Source of the DNA: Salirhabdus salicampi | Lineage (GTDB): Bacteria; Bacillota; Bacilli; Bacillales; Alkalibacillaceae | Reading direction: 5' to 3' | NCBI RefSeq assembly: GCF_024259515.1 | Contig: NZ_JANBWE010000001.1 | Coordinates: 558,001 to 622,000 of the forward strand | DNA length: 64,000 nt | Shown here: one piece after another, positions 24,566 to 33,010 of the stretch | Numbering within the stretch: the first letter of the stretch is position 1 | Layout: every line of letters starts with the position of its first letter | The notes under the pieces: model-generated | What the model was told of the DNA's origin: nothing | The model's input: the letters and a program-made list of their open reading frames with translations, nothing else | Database searches by the model: none | Program-made: the position numbers and the translations under genes

Positions 24566-24898
24566 ATGGTTAGTATAGAAGAAAAAATTTCAGCCCTCGA
24601 AACAAAGGTTACAGATTTAAATGGTACAATAGAAGGTCACGAAAAAATATTAGAAGATAAGACGGATAAAAATGATGTTCGTGTTTTAATAGATGAATCA
24701 TTACAAGCAAAAAAAATTGTGAATGAAAATGAAGTGATCATTTTAATCGAAGATTCCATGAAAGGTAAATCCTTTGTTGGCCGCGAAGAAATGGAAAATA
24801 TTCTTCATGAAGCCCAACTGAAAATGTTAAAGTGGATGATTGGAACTGGCGTAAGTATTGCTGCTGTTGTTGTAGGTATCTTAAAACTATATGCTTAA
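24566..24898 (+). CDS. Coiled-coil protein with C-terminal membrane anchor
   Basis: Protein of 110 aa. A long helical, coiled-coil-prone part (about 1-85: SIEEKISALETKVTDL...) is followed by one membrane helix at the C-terminus (WMIGTGVSIAAVVVGILKLYA). The layout is like phage XhlA holin-associated proteins, but no phage genes lie nearby. ATG 24566 follows GAGGGGGTGAT by 4 nt. Terminator at 24930-24957. Confidence 0.65.
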   Translation: MVSIEEKISALETKVTDLNGTIEGHEKILEDKTDKNDVRVLIDESLQAKKIVNENEVIILIEDSMKGKSFVGREEMENILHEAQLKMLKWMIGTGVSIAAVVVGILKLYA

Positions 24899-24929
24899 TT
24901 GTACGATAACGTTCTCTTCATCCGACCTT

Positions 24930-24957
24930 TTCCCTTTGGTTCCCAAAGGGTCTTTTT
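24930..24957 (+). terminator. Terminator after the coiled-coil gene
   Basis: Stem CCCTTTGG / CCAAAGGG with a T-run on the plus strand. Confidence 0.85.
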
Positions 24958-25270
24958 ATGAGTTTACATCACGACTTCCAGATAAAAGTCTTAATAAGTT
25001 CATTTTTCTAATCAATCTCTTGAAGAAAGTGTTATCGGATATGTATTCTTCACCAACTTTGGTTACTTCAGCCTCATTTAAAAGAACATATTGGATATGA
25101 TTTCCGAATCGGCTTCTGGACACGATCCCATTAACGAGTAACCCTCGACCCATGGCTTCGTTAACCAATTCACCAAAGGATTGTATGTTTAAGTCATAAT
25201 GGTATGCCTTTGGTTCTTTTCCTGCGATAATGTCTTTTAATACCCTCACCGTCATTTTTGTTTCATTCAT
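24956..25270 (-). CDS. Small protein, YjcQ-like winged-helix candidate
   Basis: Protein of 104 aa, soluble. The sequence LNIQSFGELVNEAMGRGLLVNGIV followed by a VLLNEAEVTKVGEEYISDNTFFKRLIRKM end resembles YjcQ-type winged-helix proteins (helix-turn-helix, a wing, then TxKGExYLxEN). This similarity is weak. Strong ribosome binding site AAGGAGGTTACCT before ATG 25270. Confidence 0.55.
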   Translation of the reverse strand: MNETKMTVRVLKDIIAGKEPKAYHYDLNIQSFGELVNEAMGRGLLVNGIVSRSRFGNHIQYVLLNEAEVTKVGEEYISDNTFFKRLIRKMNLLRLLSGSRDVNS

Positions 25271-25466
25271 AGGTAACCTCCTTTTTTATTAGAAATTATT
25301 TAACTTATTTCGATAAGATAGGGCAAATTCCTCCTATGTTTTGGAGAAACAGACAAGTTTTTCGGAAAAATTATTTGTATGACATAGATGATATGACGAA
25401 ATTTTGGGCAAAGTATAAAACGGGAATTAGAAATATGTATACTACAATAGGCTGGAGGATGTCACC

Positions 25467-26684
25467 GTGGATAAACAAAAATTGGCATTGCTTGCATTAG
25501 CTTCAATTCCTCTTGTCATGACATTGGGAAATTCAATGTTTATACCAGTTTTACCAACAATAGAGAAAAAAATTGATATTACACCTTTTCAATCAAGTAT
25601 GATTATTACGGTGTATTCCATTATTGCTATTCCCCTTATTCCAATTGCAGGGTATCTGTCAGATAAATTCGGCAGAAAGAAAGTCCTGATTCCGAGTTTA
25701 ATTATTACCGGTATTGGTGGAGCACTATCAGCATTTGCAGCTTGGAAATTGGATAACCCATACATGCTCATTCTCATCGGACGCTTTTTACAAGGGGTAG
25801 GAGCAGCGGGAGCATTTCCGGTTGTCATCCCTACGGTTGGAGATATGTTTAAAGATGAAAAAGAGGTTAGTCATGGATTAGGCGTCATTGAAACGGCAAA
25901 TACAGCTGGTAAGGTTCTGAGTCCAATATTAGGAGCAGCACTAGCTTTTATTATTTGGTTCGTACCGTTTGTATCGATTCCTATTTTATCAGCTATTGCG
26001 ATATTCCTTATTATGGTATTTGTTAAACCTCCGAAACAAAATGATGTACAAAAAGAAAAGTTTCAGCAGTTCTTACAAAAAGTGAAAGAAATATTTCAAA
26101 AGAATAGCAAATGGCTTACAGCTATTTTCTTTATAGGCTGTATAAATATGTTCGTTCTGTTTGGTTTTTTGTTTCATTTATCTTCTATATTAGAAGATAA
26201 ATATGACATTAACGGTATTATGAAAGGTGTCGTATTAGCAGTGCCGTTACTCGTCCTCTGTACCGCTTCATTTGTTACAGGTAAGAAAATTGGTAGCAGT
26301 AAAGTGGTCATGAAATGGGTAATTTTAATTGGCAATGCAACGGCAGCAGGTGCATTTGTGTTCGTGAGAGCTGATATGACACTAATGATCATGCTAATTT
26401 TACTTTCAGTTGCCGGGTTGGGAATCGGTATTTCGTTACCGAGTTTAGATTCATTAATTACTGAAGGAATCGAAAAAGAGGAGAGAGGTACAATTACCTC
26501 CATATATAGCAGTATGCGATTTGTAGGTGTCGCTGCCGGGCCACCTGTAGCTGCGATGATGATGAAAAATTTCCCTGCTATTATGTATGTTAGTTTTGCT
26601 ATCCTTAGTGCTGTTGGTGCATTGTGGACCTTTCTAGCAATAAAACCAGAAAAAGAAAAACAAGCTCCTCAAAATGCTCACTAA
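25467..26684 (+). CDS. MFS drug transporter (DHA1 type)
   Basis: Major-facilitator membrane protein of 405 aa with about twelve helices. The loop 2-3 motif A is GYLSDKFGRKK, and motif C appears as GKVLSPILGAALA in helix 5, both typical of drug:H+ antiporters of the DHA1 family. A central cytoplasmic loop (VKPPKQNDVQKEKFQQF...) separates the halves. Starts at GTG 25467 after GGAGGATG. Substrate unknown; likely efflux of drugs or small metabolites. Confidence 0.9.
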   Translation: MDKQKLALLALASIPLVMTLGNSMFIPVLPTIEKKIDITPFQSSMIITVYSIIAIPLIPIAGYLSDKFGRKKVLIPSLIITGIGGALSAFAAWKLDNPYMLILIGRFLQGVGAAGAFPVVIPTVGDMFKDEKEVSHGLGVIETANTAGKVLSPILGAALAFIIWFVPFVSIPILSAIAIFLIMVFVKPPKQNDVQKEKFQQFLQKVKEIFQKNSKWLTAIFFIGCINMFVLFGFLFHLSSILEDKYDINGIMKGVVLAVPLLVLCTASFVTGKKIGSSKVVMKWVILIGNATAAGAFVFVRADMTLMIMLILLSVAGLGIGISLPSLDSLITEGIEKEERGTITSIYSSMRFVGVAAGPPVAAMMMKNFPAIMYVSFAILSAVGALWTFLAIKPEKEKQAPQNAH

Positions 26685-26704
26685 TGTTGGGCATTTTTTA
26701 TTTG
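26674..26704 (+). terminator. Terminator of the MFS gene
   Basis: Short stem AAATGC / GCATTT with a T-run; the stem includes the last codons and the stop. Confidence 0.6.
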
Positions 26705-26772
26705 TTATTTTTAAGGGGTTGGAAATGTAGTTATAAATCACCAGTGGAAAGGGACAATAAAAAGAGGAAAAA

Positions 26773-27087
26773 ATCGTTAATCGTCTAGGAAGTGACAAGG
26801 TTGCTATAAAAGAAATAAAATTTGAGAAAAACTTTGATAAACACATTGCGAAAGTGAATGAGATCTATAATCAACCAGTAAATCATGACTTTGTCTTTCA
26901 TCCGTTACAAATAACTGAAGAGGAAAAGAGGACAGCTCTTTTTTATTATAAAACGACGACAAATAAATCGGATATTATAAAAAAGATTATCCAACCATTA
27001 TTAAATAAATTTGGCGGTTTTGCAGTTATTATTGTTGGCGTGGTTATCTTAATAACTCCATTTGTTTTCTATTTTGTGGTAAATTAA
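26773..27087 (+). CDS. Small protein with C-terminal membrane helix, non-AUG or lost start
   Basis: The frame is open from 26761 to 27087. There is no ATG, GTG or TTG until GTG 26854, which has no ribosome binding site, although the upstream 27 codons look like coding sequence (charged, IVNRLGSDKVAIKEIKFEKN). AAAGAGG lies 5 nt before an ATC at 26773, where a start would be expected. So it may begin at ATC, or a former ATG may have mutated. The product (about 104 aa) has a polar N-terminal part and one membrane helix (GGFAVIIVGVVILITPFVFYFVV). No family recognised. Confidence 0.45.
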   Translation: MVNRLGSDKVAIKEIKFEKNFDKHIAKVNEIYNQPVNHDFVFHPLQITEEEKRTALFYYKTTTNKSDIIKKIIQPLLNKFGGFAVIIVGVVILITPFVFYFVVN

Positions 27088-27091
27088 GAAA

Positions 27092-27128
27092 ATACACAGG
27101 AACTATGTATCCTGTGCATTTTTTTTGC
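27092..27128 (+). terminator. Terminator after the small membrane protein gene
   Basis: Stem ACACAGGA / TCCTGTGC and a run of eight T. Confidence 0.85.
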
Positions 27129-27150
27129 ATGTTGTTCTATGTCGTTCTTT

Positions 27151-28296
27151 TTATAATGTATGACTATATACAACTTTACCGTTTAAAATGGTTGTCACAA
27201 CACAATTACGTAAGTCAAAGGGGTCTCCATTCCAAATTACAACATCTGCATCCTTACCTACTTCAAGGGATCCTACTTGATGATCGATTCCAATATGTTT
27301 AGCTGCATTTAGCGTTAACGCTTGTAGGGCAGTTGCTTCCGGTAAGCCGTATTTTATTCCCATGATAGCACTCGTTATTAAGTGGTCAATTGTGACAACA
27401 GGGTGGTCTGTTGTAATTGCAAAGGGAACACCCGCATCAGCAAAAGCGGTTAAAGTGTGCCAACCACGATTTTCAAGCTCCACTTTTGAACGGGACGTCA
27501 TCGTTGGACCTACCGCAATGCTTACATTATGCTTAGCAATATAATCAGCCATTAAGTGCCCTTCTGTACCATGTTCAATAGTTAACTCAATATCAAACTC
27601 TCGTTTAAGACGTAGGACCGTTGCAATATCTTCTGCCCGATGAGCGTGAACCCGTAACGGAATCTCTTTTCTTAACACTTTAGCGATATTTTCTAACTCC
27701 AAATTCCTTCCGATTTTTTCGGATTCTCGTTCATTGAGATAATTTTGACCTTCTATTAATTTTTTTCTTAATAGAGCAGCTACGCCCATACGTGTAGTTG
27801 GCATTTTTCCCTTATCTCCATGAACACGTTTTGGGTTTTCGCCAGTTGCGGCTTTTAAACCAGAAGGCTCTTTTACAATCATTTCATCAACTACTGTGCC
27901 TGCAGTTTTTACGATTGCCATTTCCCCACCAATAACGTTAGCACTCCCTGGAAGGATTTGCACAGTAGTAACACCGGAGCTACGTGCGTCTTCAAGCCCT
28001 TTTTCAAACGGATTAATGCCGTCAATAGCACGTATTTCAGCCGTAGTTGCACTACTTGTTTCGTTAAAGTCGTGTCCTTCTTTTCCAACACCTTGTTCAA
28101 ATACACCAAGGTGGGTATGTACATCGATGAGGCCGGGAGTAACAACTTTTCCACTAGCATCAATAACGTCGTAGTTAGGCGGGATATGAATGTTTTCTCC
28201 AATAGATTGAATTTTACCGTCTTCAATTAATATCGTTACATCCTTAATCGTTTCTCCATTTCCAATAAATCCACTAGCGTGTTGAATTGCAAGCAT
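27151..28296 (-). CDS. Amidohydrolase, imidazolonepropionase-like
   Basis: Metal-dependent hydrolase of 381 aa. The amidohydrolase fold starts with a small beta domain (VIDASGKVVTPGLIDVHTHLG), containing the HxH metal ligands; further ligands are in RVHAHRAEDI (His) and IEHGTEG (His), and ITTDHPVV gives the catalytic Asp. The C-terminal beta domain reads VGSLEVGKDADVVIWNGDPFD. Fits the group of imidazolonepropionase/prolidase-like amidohydrolases (cytoplasmic). Substrate unknown. ATG 28296 follows AAAGGAGTGAG; an upstream ATG at 28332 is not used by this pattern. Confidence 0.88.
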   Translation of the reverse strand: MLAIQHASGFIGNGETIKDVTILIEDGKIQSIGENIHIPPNYDVIDASGKVVTPGLIDVHTHLGVFEQGVGKEGHDFNETSSATTAEIRAIDGINPFEKGLEDARSSGVTTVQILPGSANVIGGEMAIVKTAGTVVDEMIVKEPSGLKAATGENPKRVHGDKGKMPTTRMGVAALLRKKLIEGQNYLNERESEKIGRNLELENIAKVLRKEIPLRVHAHRAEDIATVLRLKREFDIELTIEHGTEGHLMADYIAKHNVSIAVGPTMTSRSKVELENRGWHTLTAFADAGVPFAITTDHPVVTIDHLITSAIMGIKYGLPEATALQALTLNAAKHIGIDHQVGSLEVGKDADVVIWNGDPFDLRNCVVTTILNGKVVYSHTL

Positions 28297-28439
28297 GGAC
28301 TCACTCCTTTTTATAAAATCACAATCATACATTTAGTGTACATTTTTTATAGGAAAATAGAAATGAAATCGGTAAAAGTAGACAATTCTTCCATAGTTTC
28401 GTAGAGTAAATATATACGAAAAAAGAAGGAGCATGTCTG

Positions 28440-29063
28440 ATGTTCATACTGAACGCCCTCTTACTATATGGTTTTGGCATAATTGGTTACGGTATTATAA
28501 TTTTTGCGCTAGTTCGATATGTAAAGTATCGGAATACAAAAGGTACACCTGTTTTTCCAGTGAATGAAAAAGAATTAAATGCCTATCGCCATCCTAGTGG
28601 CAAGAATCTGGACCCCTTTGGCTATCGGAGAGCAAACAAATCTTTTCTTATCTTTTTCTTTATTTCCGTATTTATGATGACTGGTTTTCTGTATGTAGCA
28701 TTTGTGTCGGAGGATACTGGTTTCCTTGTGTTTATCGTCGCATTAGCATTTCAATTTCAATATTTATTAGAAGATTTAGAGTCATTCGTTCTTTTTGATG
28801 ATCGCATCCTTATAAATGGAGATGATTTAAAATGGAAAGAGATCATCAGTTTTGAAATCAACAAAATTGACATGGCCCATAAGTATTACGGTATGAGTGA
28901 GGAAATGAACGGGAAAGATGAACTCGTCATACGTACGAAGAAAAAGTGGAAAAAGAAACAGCGTATCATTATTGTCGATCATAAAATAACGGATAAAATA
29001 CAAGCACTATTTATCGAAAAAGGGATATATCCTCATAACGACACAACAGTAAACAAACGGTAG
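28440..29063 (+). CDS. Membrane protein, unknown
   Basis: Protein of 207 aa: membrane helices at about 4-26, 69-90 and 94-112, then a cytoplasmic C-terminal domain (about 113-200) with a beta-rich DUF-like pattern (FDDRILINGDDLKWKEIISFEI...ELVIRTKKKW). The last part resembles the PH-like domain found in some Bacillus membrane proteins. Ribosome binding site AGAAGGAGC before ATG. A shared terminator lies at the end. Confidence 0.65.
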   Translation: MFILNALLLYGFGIIGYGIIIFALVRYVKYRNTKGTPVFPVNEKELNAYRHPSGKNLDPFGYRRANKSFLIFFFISVFMMTGFLYVAFVSEDTGFLVFIVALAFQFQYLLEDLESFVLFDDRILINGDDLKWKEIISFEINKIDMAHKYYGMSEEMNGKDELVIRTKKKWKKKQRIIIVDHKITDKIQALFIEKGIYPHNDTTVNKR

Positions 29064-29092
29064 CTTAAGTTTAAAGCTACCGTTTGTTAGAT
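29053..29092. terminator. Bidirectional terminator
   Basis: Stem AAACGGTAGCTT / AAGCTACCGTTT with T-rich flanks on both sides, between two converging genes. Confidence 0.85.
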
Positions 29093-29545
29093 AAATTGAT
29101 ATTCTCCTGTTCTTGTATCAACAGTACATCCGTAAATGTTAATGGAACCCGGAATTAAAGGGTGTTCTTTAAGCATTTGTACATTTTCCTGGACAACTCC
29201 CTCAACATCAATAGGCCTATTCAACCACTCAATCCATTGTTTCGGTTGAATGTGTAATATTTGAAAGTCCTCTTCTGTAATCCCCATTTTTCCTAAAGAT
29301 TTTTCAATGTTTATCGTCAGGGGTTGCTCTACCTCACCTATAACATATATAGCATCAATAGGTTGAGACAGGATCATCTTCATGATCTCTCTTAATGTAT
29401 TACTGTAAGGTTGAGAAATGAGCGTTCCAAAACAATGGGAGATTATACAATCCTTTAAATTTTTGTTCGTTATCGTTGTATAGAACGGTTTTAATTGATC
29501 GTTTAATGGTGTGATTATTAACGTTCTTTTCGCACTATTACTCAT
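29087..29545 (-). CDS. Beta-carbonic-anhydrase-like protein without zinc ligands
   Basis: Protein of 152 aa whose C-terminus (VQENVQMLKEHPLIPGSINIYGCTVDTRTGEY) matches the end of beta-carbonic anhydrases such as YtiB (...HPLIPKD-x(1-2)-V-x-G-xVxDxxTG). The zinc site is missing: the usual CxDxR is TPLNDQL and the HxxC strand is replaced by YVIGEVEQP. It is therefore probably not a carbonic anhydrase but a regulatory or structural relative. Next to the DUF2294 gene on the same strand, with a terminator between. Confidence 0.6.
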   Translation of the reverse strand: MSNSAKRTLIITPLNDQLKPFYTTITNKNLKDCIISHCFGTLISQPYSNTLREIMKMILSQPIDAIYVIGEVEQPLTINIEKSLGKMGITEEDFQILHIQPKQWIEWLNRPIDVEGVVQENVQMLKEHPLIPGSINIYGCTVDTRTGEYQFI

Positions 29546-29575
29546 ATTCACCCCTCCTAGTTTTCCATTCCATAA

Positions 29576-29634
29576 AAAAACCGACAACTTAGACCTGCTT
29601 GTGATTCATCCAAGAGGTCAATCTGTTGTCGGAT
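29576..29634 (-). terminator. Terminator after the DUF2294 gene
   Basis: Long hairpin CCGACAAC...AGACCT with AGGTC...GTTGTCGG and a run of seven T on the minus strand, between the DUF2294 and the carbonic-anhydrase-like genes. Confidence 0.8.
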
Positions 29635-29673
29635 TATCTTTAACGTACCAAAAGGTATTTTCAAGATCTTCCA

Positions 29674-30045
29674 CTAATTTATTTTCCATTTTGTCTCCAA
29701 ATCTATTTCCATTTTAAATACCATTATTCGTTCACCTGTAACGGTACTTAAATCTGTATAAAAACTTTTAATGTTTTCCTCGGCTATATTCGAAATAATC
29801 TCGTAAAGCTGAGATGTACCCGACTCTACTAAATCGGCACGATTTCGTTTTATAGAAAGTGTACCTTCTATGGAGTTACATACAGAATATTCTGCAGGTG
29901 TTAATATGCCACGTAAAGAGACGATAATCATGTCACGGAGTATATCAGTTTTTACAGATACAGATCCACGGCCTAAAAAATCCTTTTCCCAGTGGGTTAA
30001 TGCCTTTCCGATTTCTGCTTCAACTGTTCCAATGGTTTTACACAT
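29674..30045 (-). CDS. DUF2294 family protein
   Basis: Soluble protein of 123 aa of the DUF2294 family. Landmarks: TVEAEIGKALTHWEKDFLGRGSVSVKTDILRDMIIVSLRGILTPAE and the ending KSFYTDLSTVTGERIMVFKME, with the typical RGILTPAE and SLHTDIS/TGERV-like pattern. Function unknown in the family. An AGGGAGG site lies 13 nt before ATG 30045, a long spacing; an ATA codon lies nearer. Possibly co-expressed with the carbonic-anhydrase-like gene. Confidence 0.75.
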   Translation of the reverse strand: MCKTIGTVEAEIGKALTHWEKDFLGRGSVSVKTDILRDMIIVSLRGILTPAEYSVCNSIEGTLSIKRNRADLVESGTSQLYEIISNIAEENIKSFYTDLSTVTGERIMVFKMEIDLETKWKIN

Positions 30046-30446
30046 CGGTGCTATGAAACCTCCCTATACAAAAAAAGCAGTATGTTTCATCTGAATTCAA
30101 ATAAAAATTGCATGAGAATTCGCTTGTGAAACATACCGATTTATTTCATTCGTCACTGCTATATCATAGATTACTTTTTCATCTACCCAATTGGTCTTGG
30201 ATAGAAGCTAAAGAAACTTAATGTAAGAGTTTAAATAAAATCTGTCGGTTTCCATTTTTGTCATTTTATAATTACAGGTTATCGGACAATGAATTCAATG
30301 TCAATTGAAAACTGTGTCAAAGGTACTATGAAGTAATATGTTGAAAAGATTTTGAAGAGGAATAATAGTCATGTTCTAATTCATTATCGTGACTAATAAA
30401 GTGTTAGAAGACAGGCAGGTTACGGAAAAGGAGAGGGTGAACATTT
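30046..30446. other. Intergenic region with a 10-bp inverted repeat
   Basis: About 400 bp between divergent genes. Contains GTATGTTTCA (30079-30088) and its complement TGAAACATAC (30126-30135) with GAATTC at both inner ends; possible operator for the DUF2294 gene. The ZorA-like gene's promoter must lie in the right part, but none stands out. Confidence 0.5.
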
Positions 30447-32213
30447 GTGCTTGATTTTCTTCCAGGCAATAACGTTGTCGGAAACATCGCAATCCTTATA
30501 ACGTTTATACTCATCTTTATTATGGTAGTTCGTATAACATTGAAAAATATGTTGATTTATCGTCATTTACATACACAACTTGAAAAGTTAGAACGAGATC
30601 CGGAAAAAAGCGATATTTGGCATGATATGAAAATGCAATATGAAGCAGAAAAAAGAAAAGAAACGAACCATCTTGACATTCAAACCTTTGTGGAAGGGTT
30701 TATGTCCAATTATTCCATTGATTTTGTAACGAAAAGTGTGATGAGTAGTATTCACCGAATTCAATCTTCAACGTCAACGGTTATATTAATAGGTGTATTA
30801 GGGACATTCATTGGCTTAATTAGCGCATTGTATGGAATAGATGTAAGTGGAACAGAAATTCAATCTTCTATTCAAAATGTATTAAACGGGATTTACATTG
30901 CGTTTTTTACCAGTGTATTTGGTATTATGGCATCTTTAATTCTATCTTTTGTGCAAAAACATTGGGATGCAGAACATGTCATGCTACGTATAACGTTAAA
31001 AGTAGAAAACTTGTTACATCCATATGACCAGCATACTTGGGAAAATCGAATGATTACATCCTTAGAAGATGTGAAAAATGCGATTCAAGATATGCATGGT
31101 AGTTTAAGAGAATTGGATCACTTCTCAGATACAATGGAACGGGCGTCAGAAAATTTAAATGAATATAACATTAAGTTTGAAGAGAGCTCCGAAACACTAC
31201 AAAGTATCTTTCACAATATGGAAACAGTTGGAGAAAACTTTAATAAACGGATGGATAGCTTAAATGAAAGGTTTGATCAACTAAATCACTACCAAGAGGA
31301 ACAACAACATGTATTACGAGCTATTGAAAAAGGGTCCTCTGACCTCTATCGCGATGTTGCAAATTATGTTCAACAAGCCAATACCCATTTAGAATCAATT
31401 GCTGACAACTCAACGAAACAAAGTGAACATACGAAATCTTTTTATGATGATAGTATGCGGGAGTTAAAACAAGTTGTCCAATCTATGTCATTAATAGAAG
31501 AAAAAAATAAGGACTACATTATGAATGTGGAAAAAGCGACGACAACGATGAAGGAAATATTGAGCGATCGAGCATTCGACCAATTAATTGGAGTAACAAA
31601 AGGATTTGCGGACAATGTGCGTCAATTGGAGAATCATTTCCGAAGTTTAGAAAATCAGTATGAAAAAATATCGAAAGAACGGCAAGAGTTCTCAACCTTT
31701 GCCCAAGAACAAAAAGCTGAACTCGTAAATATTCGTGATGCAATCCACTCTTTTATTGCTGACAATCAACGAATGAAAAACCAGTTTGAATATACACTTG
31801 AACAGTATGACAAAACAAATCGCGATTTAGTTCAGAAAACTGCCGAACTGTCTACGTCTTTAAAACAATCGCTACAAGATAATCTACATCAACAAGGGAA
31901 TCAAGTACGACAGGAAATTCAGGAAATAACAAACCAATTTGGTGATACCGTTCGAAATATGGACAGTTCCCTAAGTCGAAATTTTGATAGCTCTTTATCA
32001 CGGTTAGAAAGTAGCATTATGAAAAATAATCAAAATGGTGTTGATCATCAAATAAAGCAGTTAAATGATCTTCTGCACAACCAATTATCAAACAATACAT
32101 ATACAACGGAAAACCTACAACTTGCGATTCAACAATTATCGGAACAAATTCAAAGGTGGAATAATCAACGAAATTCAGCAGTCGTGTATCCAAGTCAAAG
32201 GGAGAATCGGTAA
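30447..32213 (+). CDS. ZorA-like MotA/TolQ/ExbB proton-channel protein with coiled-coil tail
   Basis: Protein of 588 aa. Three membrane helices (about 13-33, 112-133, 147-170) carry the ExbB/TolQ/MotA core, including GVLGTFIGL (116-124) and GIYIAFFTSVFGIMASLI. About 400 residues of near-continuous coiled coil follow (many L/I heptads, E/K/Q rich), as in ZorA of the Zorya anti-phage system, where a long tail hangs in the cytoplasm. The partner gene downstream encodes a ZorB-like protein. GTG 30447 follows GGAGAGGGTG. The known Zorya effectors (ZorC/ZorD or ZorE) are not adjacent, so defence is not proven. Confidence 0.75.
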   Translation: MLDFLPGNNVVGNIAILITFILIFIMVVRITLKNMLIYRHLHTQLEKLERDPEKSDIWHDMKMQYEAEKRKETNHLDIQTFVEGFMSNYSIDFVTKSVMSSIHRIQSSTSTVILIGVLGTFIGLISALYGIDVSGTEIQSSIQNVLNGIYIAFFTSVFGIMASLILSFVQKHWDAEHVMLRITLKVENLLHPYDQHTWENRMITSLEDVKNAIQDMHGSLRELDHFSDTMERASENLNEYNIKFEESSETLQSIFHNMETVGENFNKRMDSLNERFDQLNHYQEEQQHVLRAIEKGSSDLYRDVANYVQQANTHLESIADNSTKQSEHTKSFYDDSMRELKQVVQSMSLIEEKNKDYIMNVEKATTTMKEILSDRAFDQLIGVTKGFADNVRQLENHFRSLENQYEKISKERQEFSTFAQEQKAELVNIRDAIHSFIADNQRMKNQFEYTLEQYDKTNRDLVQKTAELSTSLKQSLQDNLHQQGNQVRQEIQEITNQFGDTVRNMDSSLSRNFDSSLSRLESSIMKNNQNGVDHQIKQLNDLLHNQLSNNTYTTENLQLAIQQLSEQIQRWNNQRNSAVVYPSQRENR

Positions 32214-32216
32214 ACG

Positions 32217-32936
32217 ATGAAGTCAAAATACCACCGTTTGTTTGCATCCGGGACAAAAGAAGGGAAGTTTTGGCCAGCGTTCACAGATATATTAGCAACA
32301 TTACTACTGGTTATTTTACTTATACTCGTTACATTGCTTTTTACAAAACAAGTAGAGATTAGTGATAAAGAGGGGAAAATCGAGGCTCAGGAACAGCAGA
32401 TTGAAGCATTAATTGGGTTTCGAGAAGGGGTTATTGATGACCTGTCTGCTGCTTTTCGAGAACAAGGTGTTGAGGTAGAAGTTGATCCGAATTCAGGAGC
32501 GATAAAGTTTGATAGTGATTTATTGTTTGATTATGATAAGGCTGTTTTACGCCCCGAATTTAAGCAACAATTACAAAATATTATCCCCATCTATGCCTCT
32601 GTTTTATTTCATGAAGAAAATCGCGAAATGGTTGACTCAATTATTATTGAAGGACATACAGATTCAGATGGGTCTTATATGTATAACTTAGAGTTGTCAC
32701 AACAACGTGCGTTTAGTATTGTTAGCTACATTTTAAGTGATGAATTTGGCGATTTCCCAAATAAGGAAGCATTGCGTCAGAAAATTGCAGCAATTGGACG
32801 TTCTGAAAGCGAGCCGATCATAGAAAATGGGAGCGAAAATAAGTCAAAGTCACGTCGTGTAGAGCTAAAGTTTCGCATAGCAATGTCTGAAGAGATGGAA
32901 AATGTATTCAAAGATATATCGAAAGAAGAACAGTAA
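32217..32936 (+). CDS. ZorB-like MotB/OmpA protein
   Basis: Protein of 239 aa. A single membrane helix (about 21-43) starts FWPAFTDILATLLLV, with Asp24 at the proton-accepting position as in MotB/TolR/ZorB. A short coiled coil (45-80) and an OmpA-like peptidoglycan-binding domain follow: FDYDKAVLRPEF, IEGHTDSDGSYMYNLELSQQRA and NKSKSRRVELKF. It would anchor the motor to the wall. Starts 4 nt after the ZorA-like gene, clearly one operon. A terminator at 32944-32973 ends the unit. Confidence 0.8.
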   Translation: MKSKYHRLFASGTKEGKFWPAFTDILATLLLVILLILVTLLFTKQVEISDKEGKIEAQEQQIEALIGFREGVIDDLSAAFREQGVEVEVDPNSGAIKFDSDLLFDYDKAVLRPEFKQQLQNIIPIYASVLFHEENREMVDSIIIEGHTDSDGSYMYNLELSQQRAFSIVSYILSDEFGDFPNKEALRQKIAAIGRSESEPIIENGSENKSKSRRVELKFRIAMSEEMENVFKDISKEEQ

Positions 32937-32943
32937 TCACTTT

Positions 32944-32973
32944 AAACCTGTCCTTTTGGATAGGTTTTTTTAT
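32944..32973 (+). terminator. Terminator of the ZorAB-like operon
   Basis: Stem AACCTGTCC / GGATAGGTT with a TTTT loop and T-run. Confidence 0.85.
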
Positions 32974-33010
32974 GGTAAAATATTACTGTAACAATTGGGG
33001 GGGAGATGGG

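Noticed and set aside
25338-25493. 51-codon frame upstream of the MFS gene
   Set aside because: No ribosome binding site and it overlaps the MFS start; probably chance.
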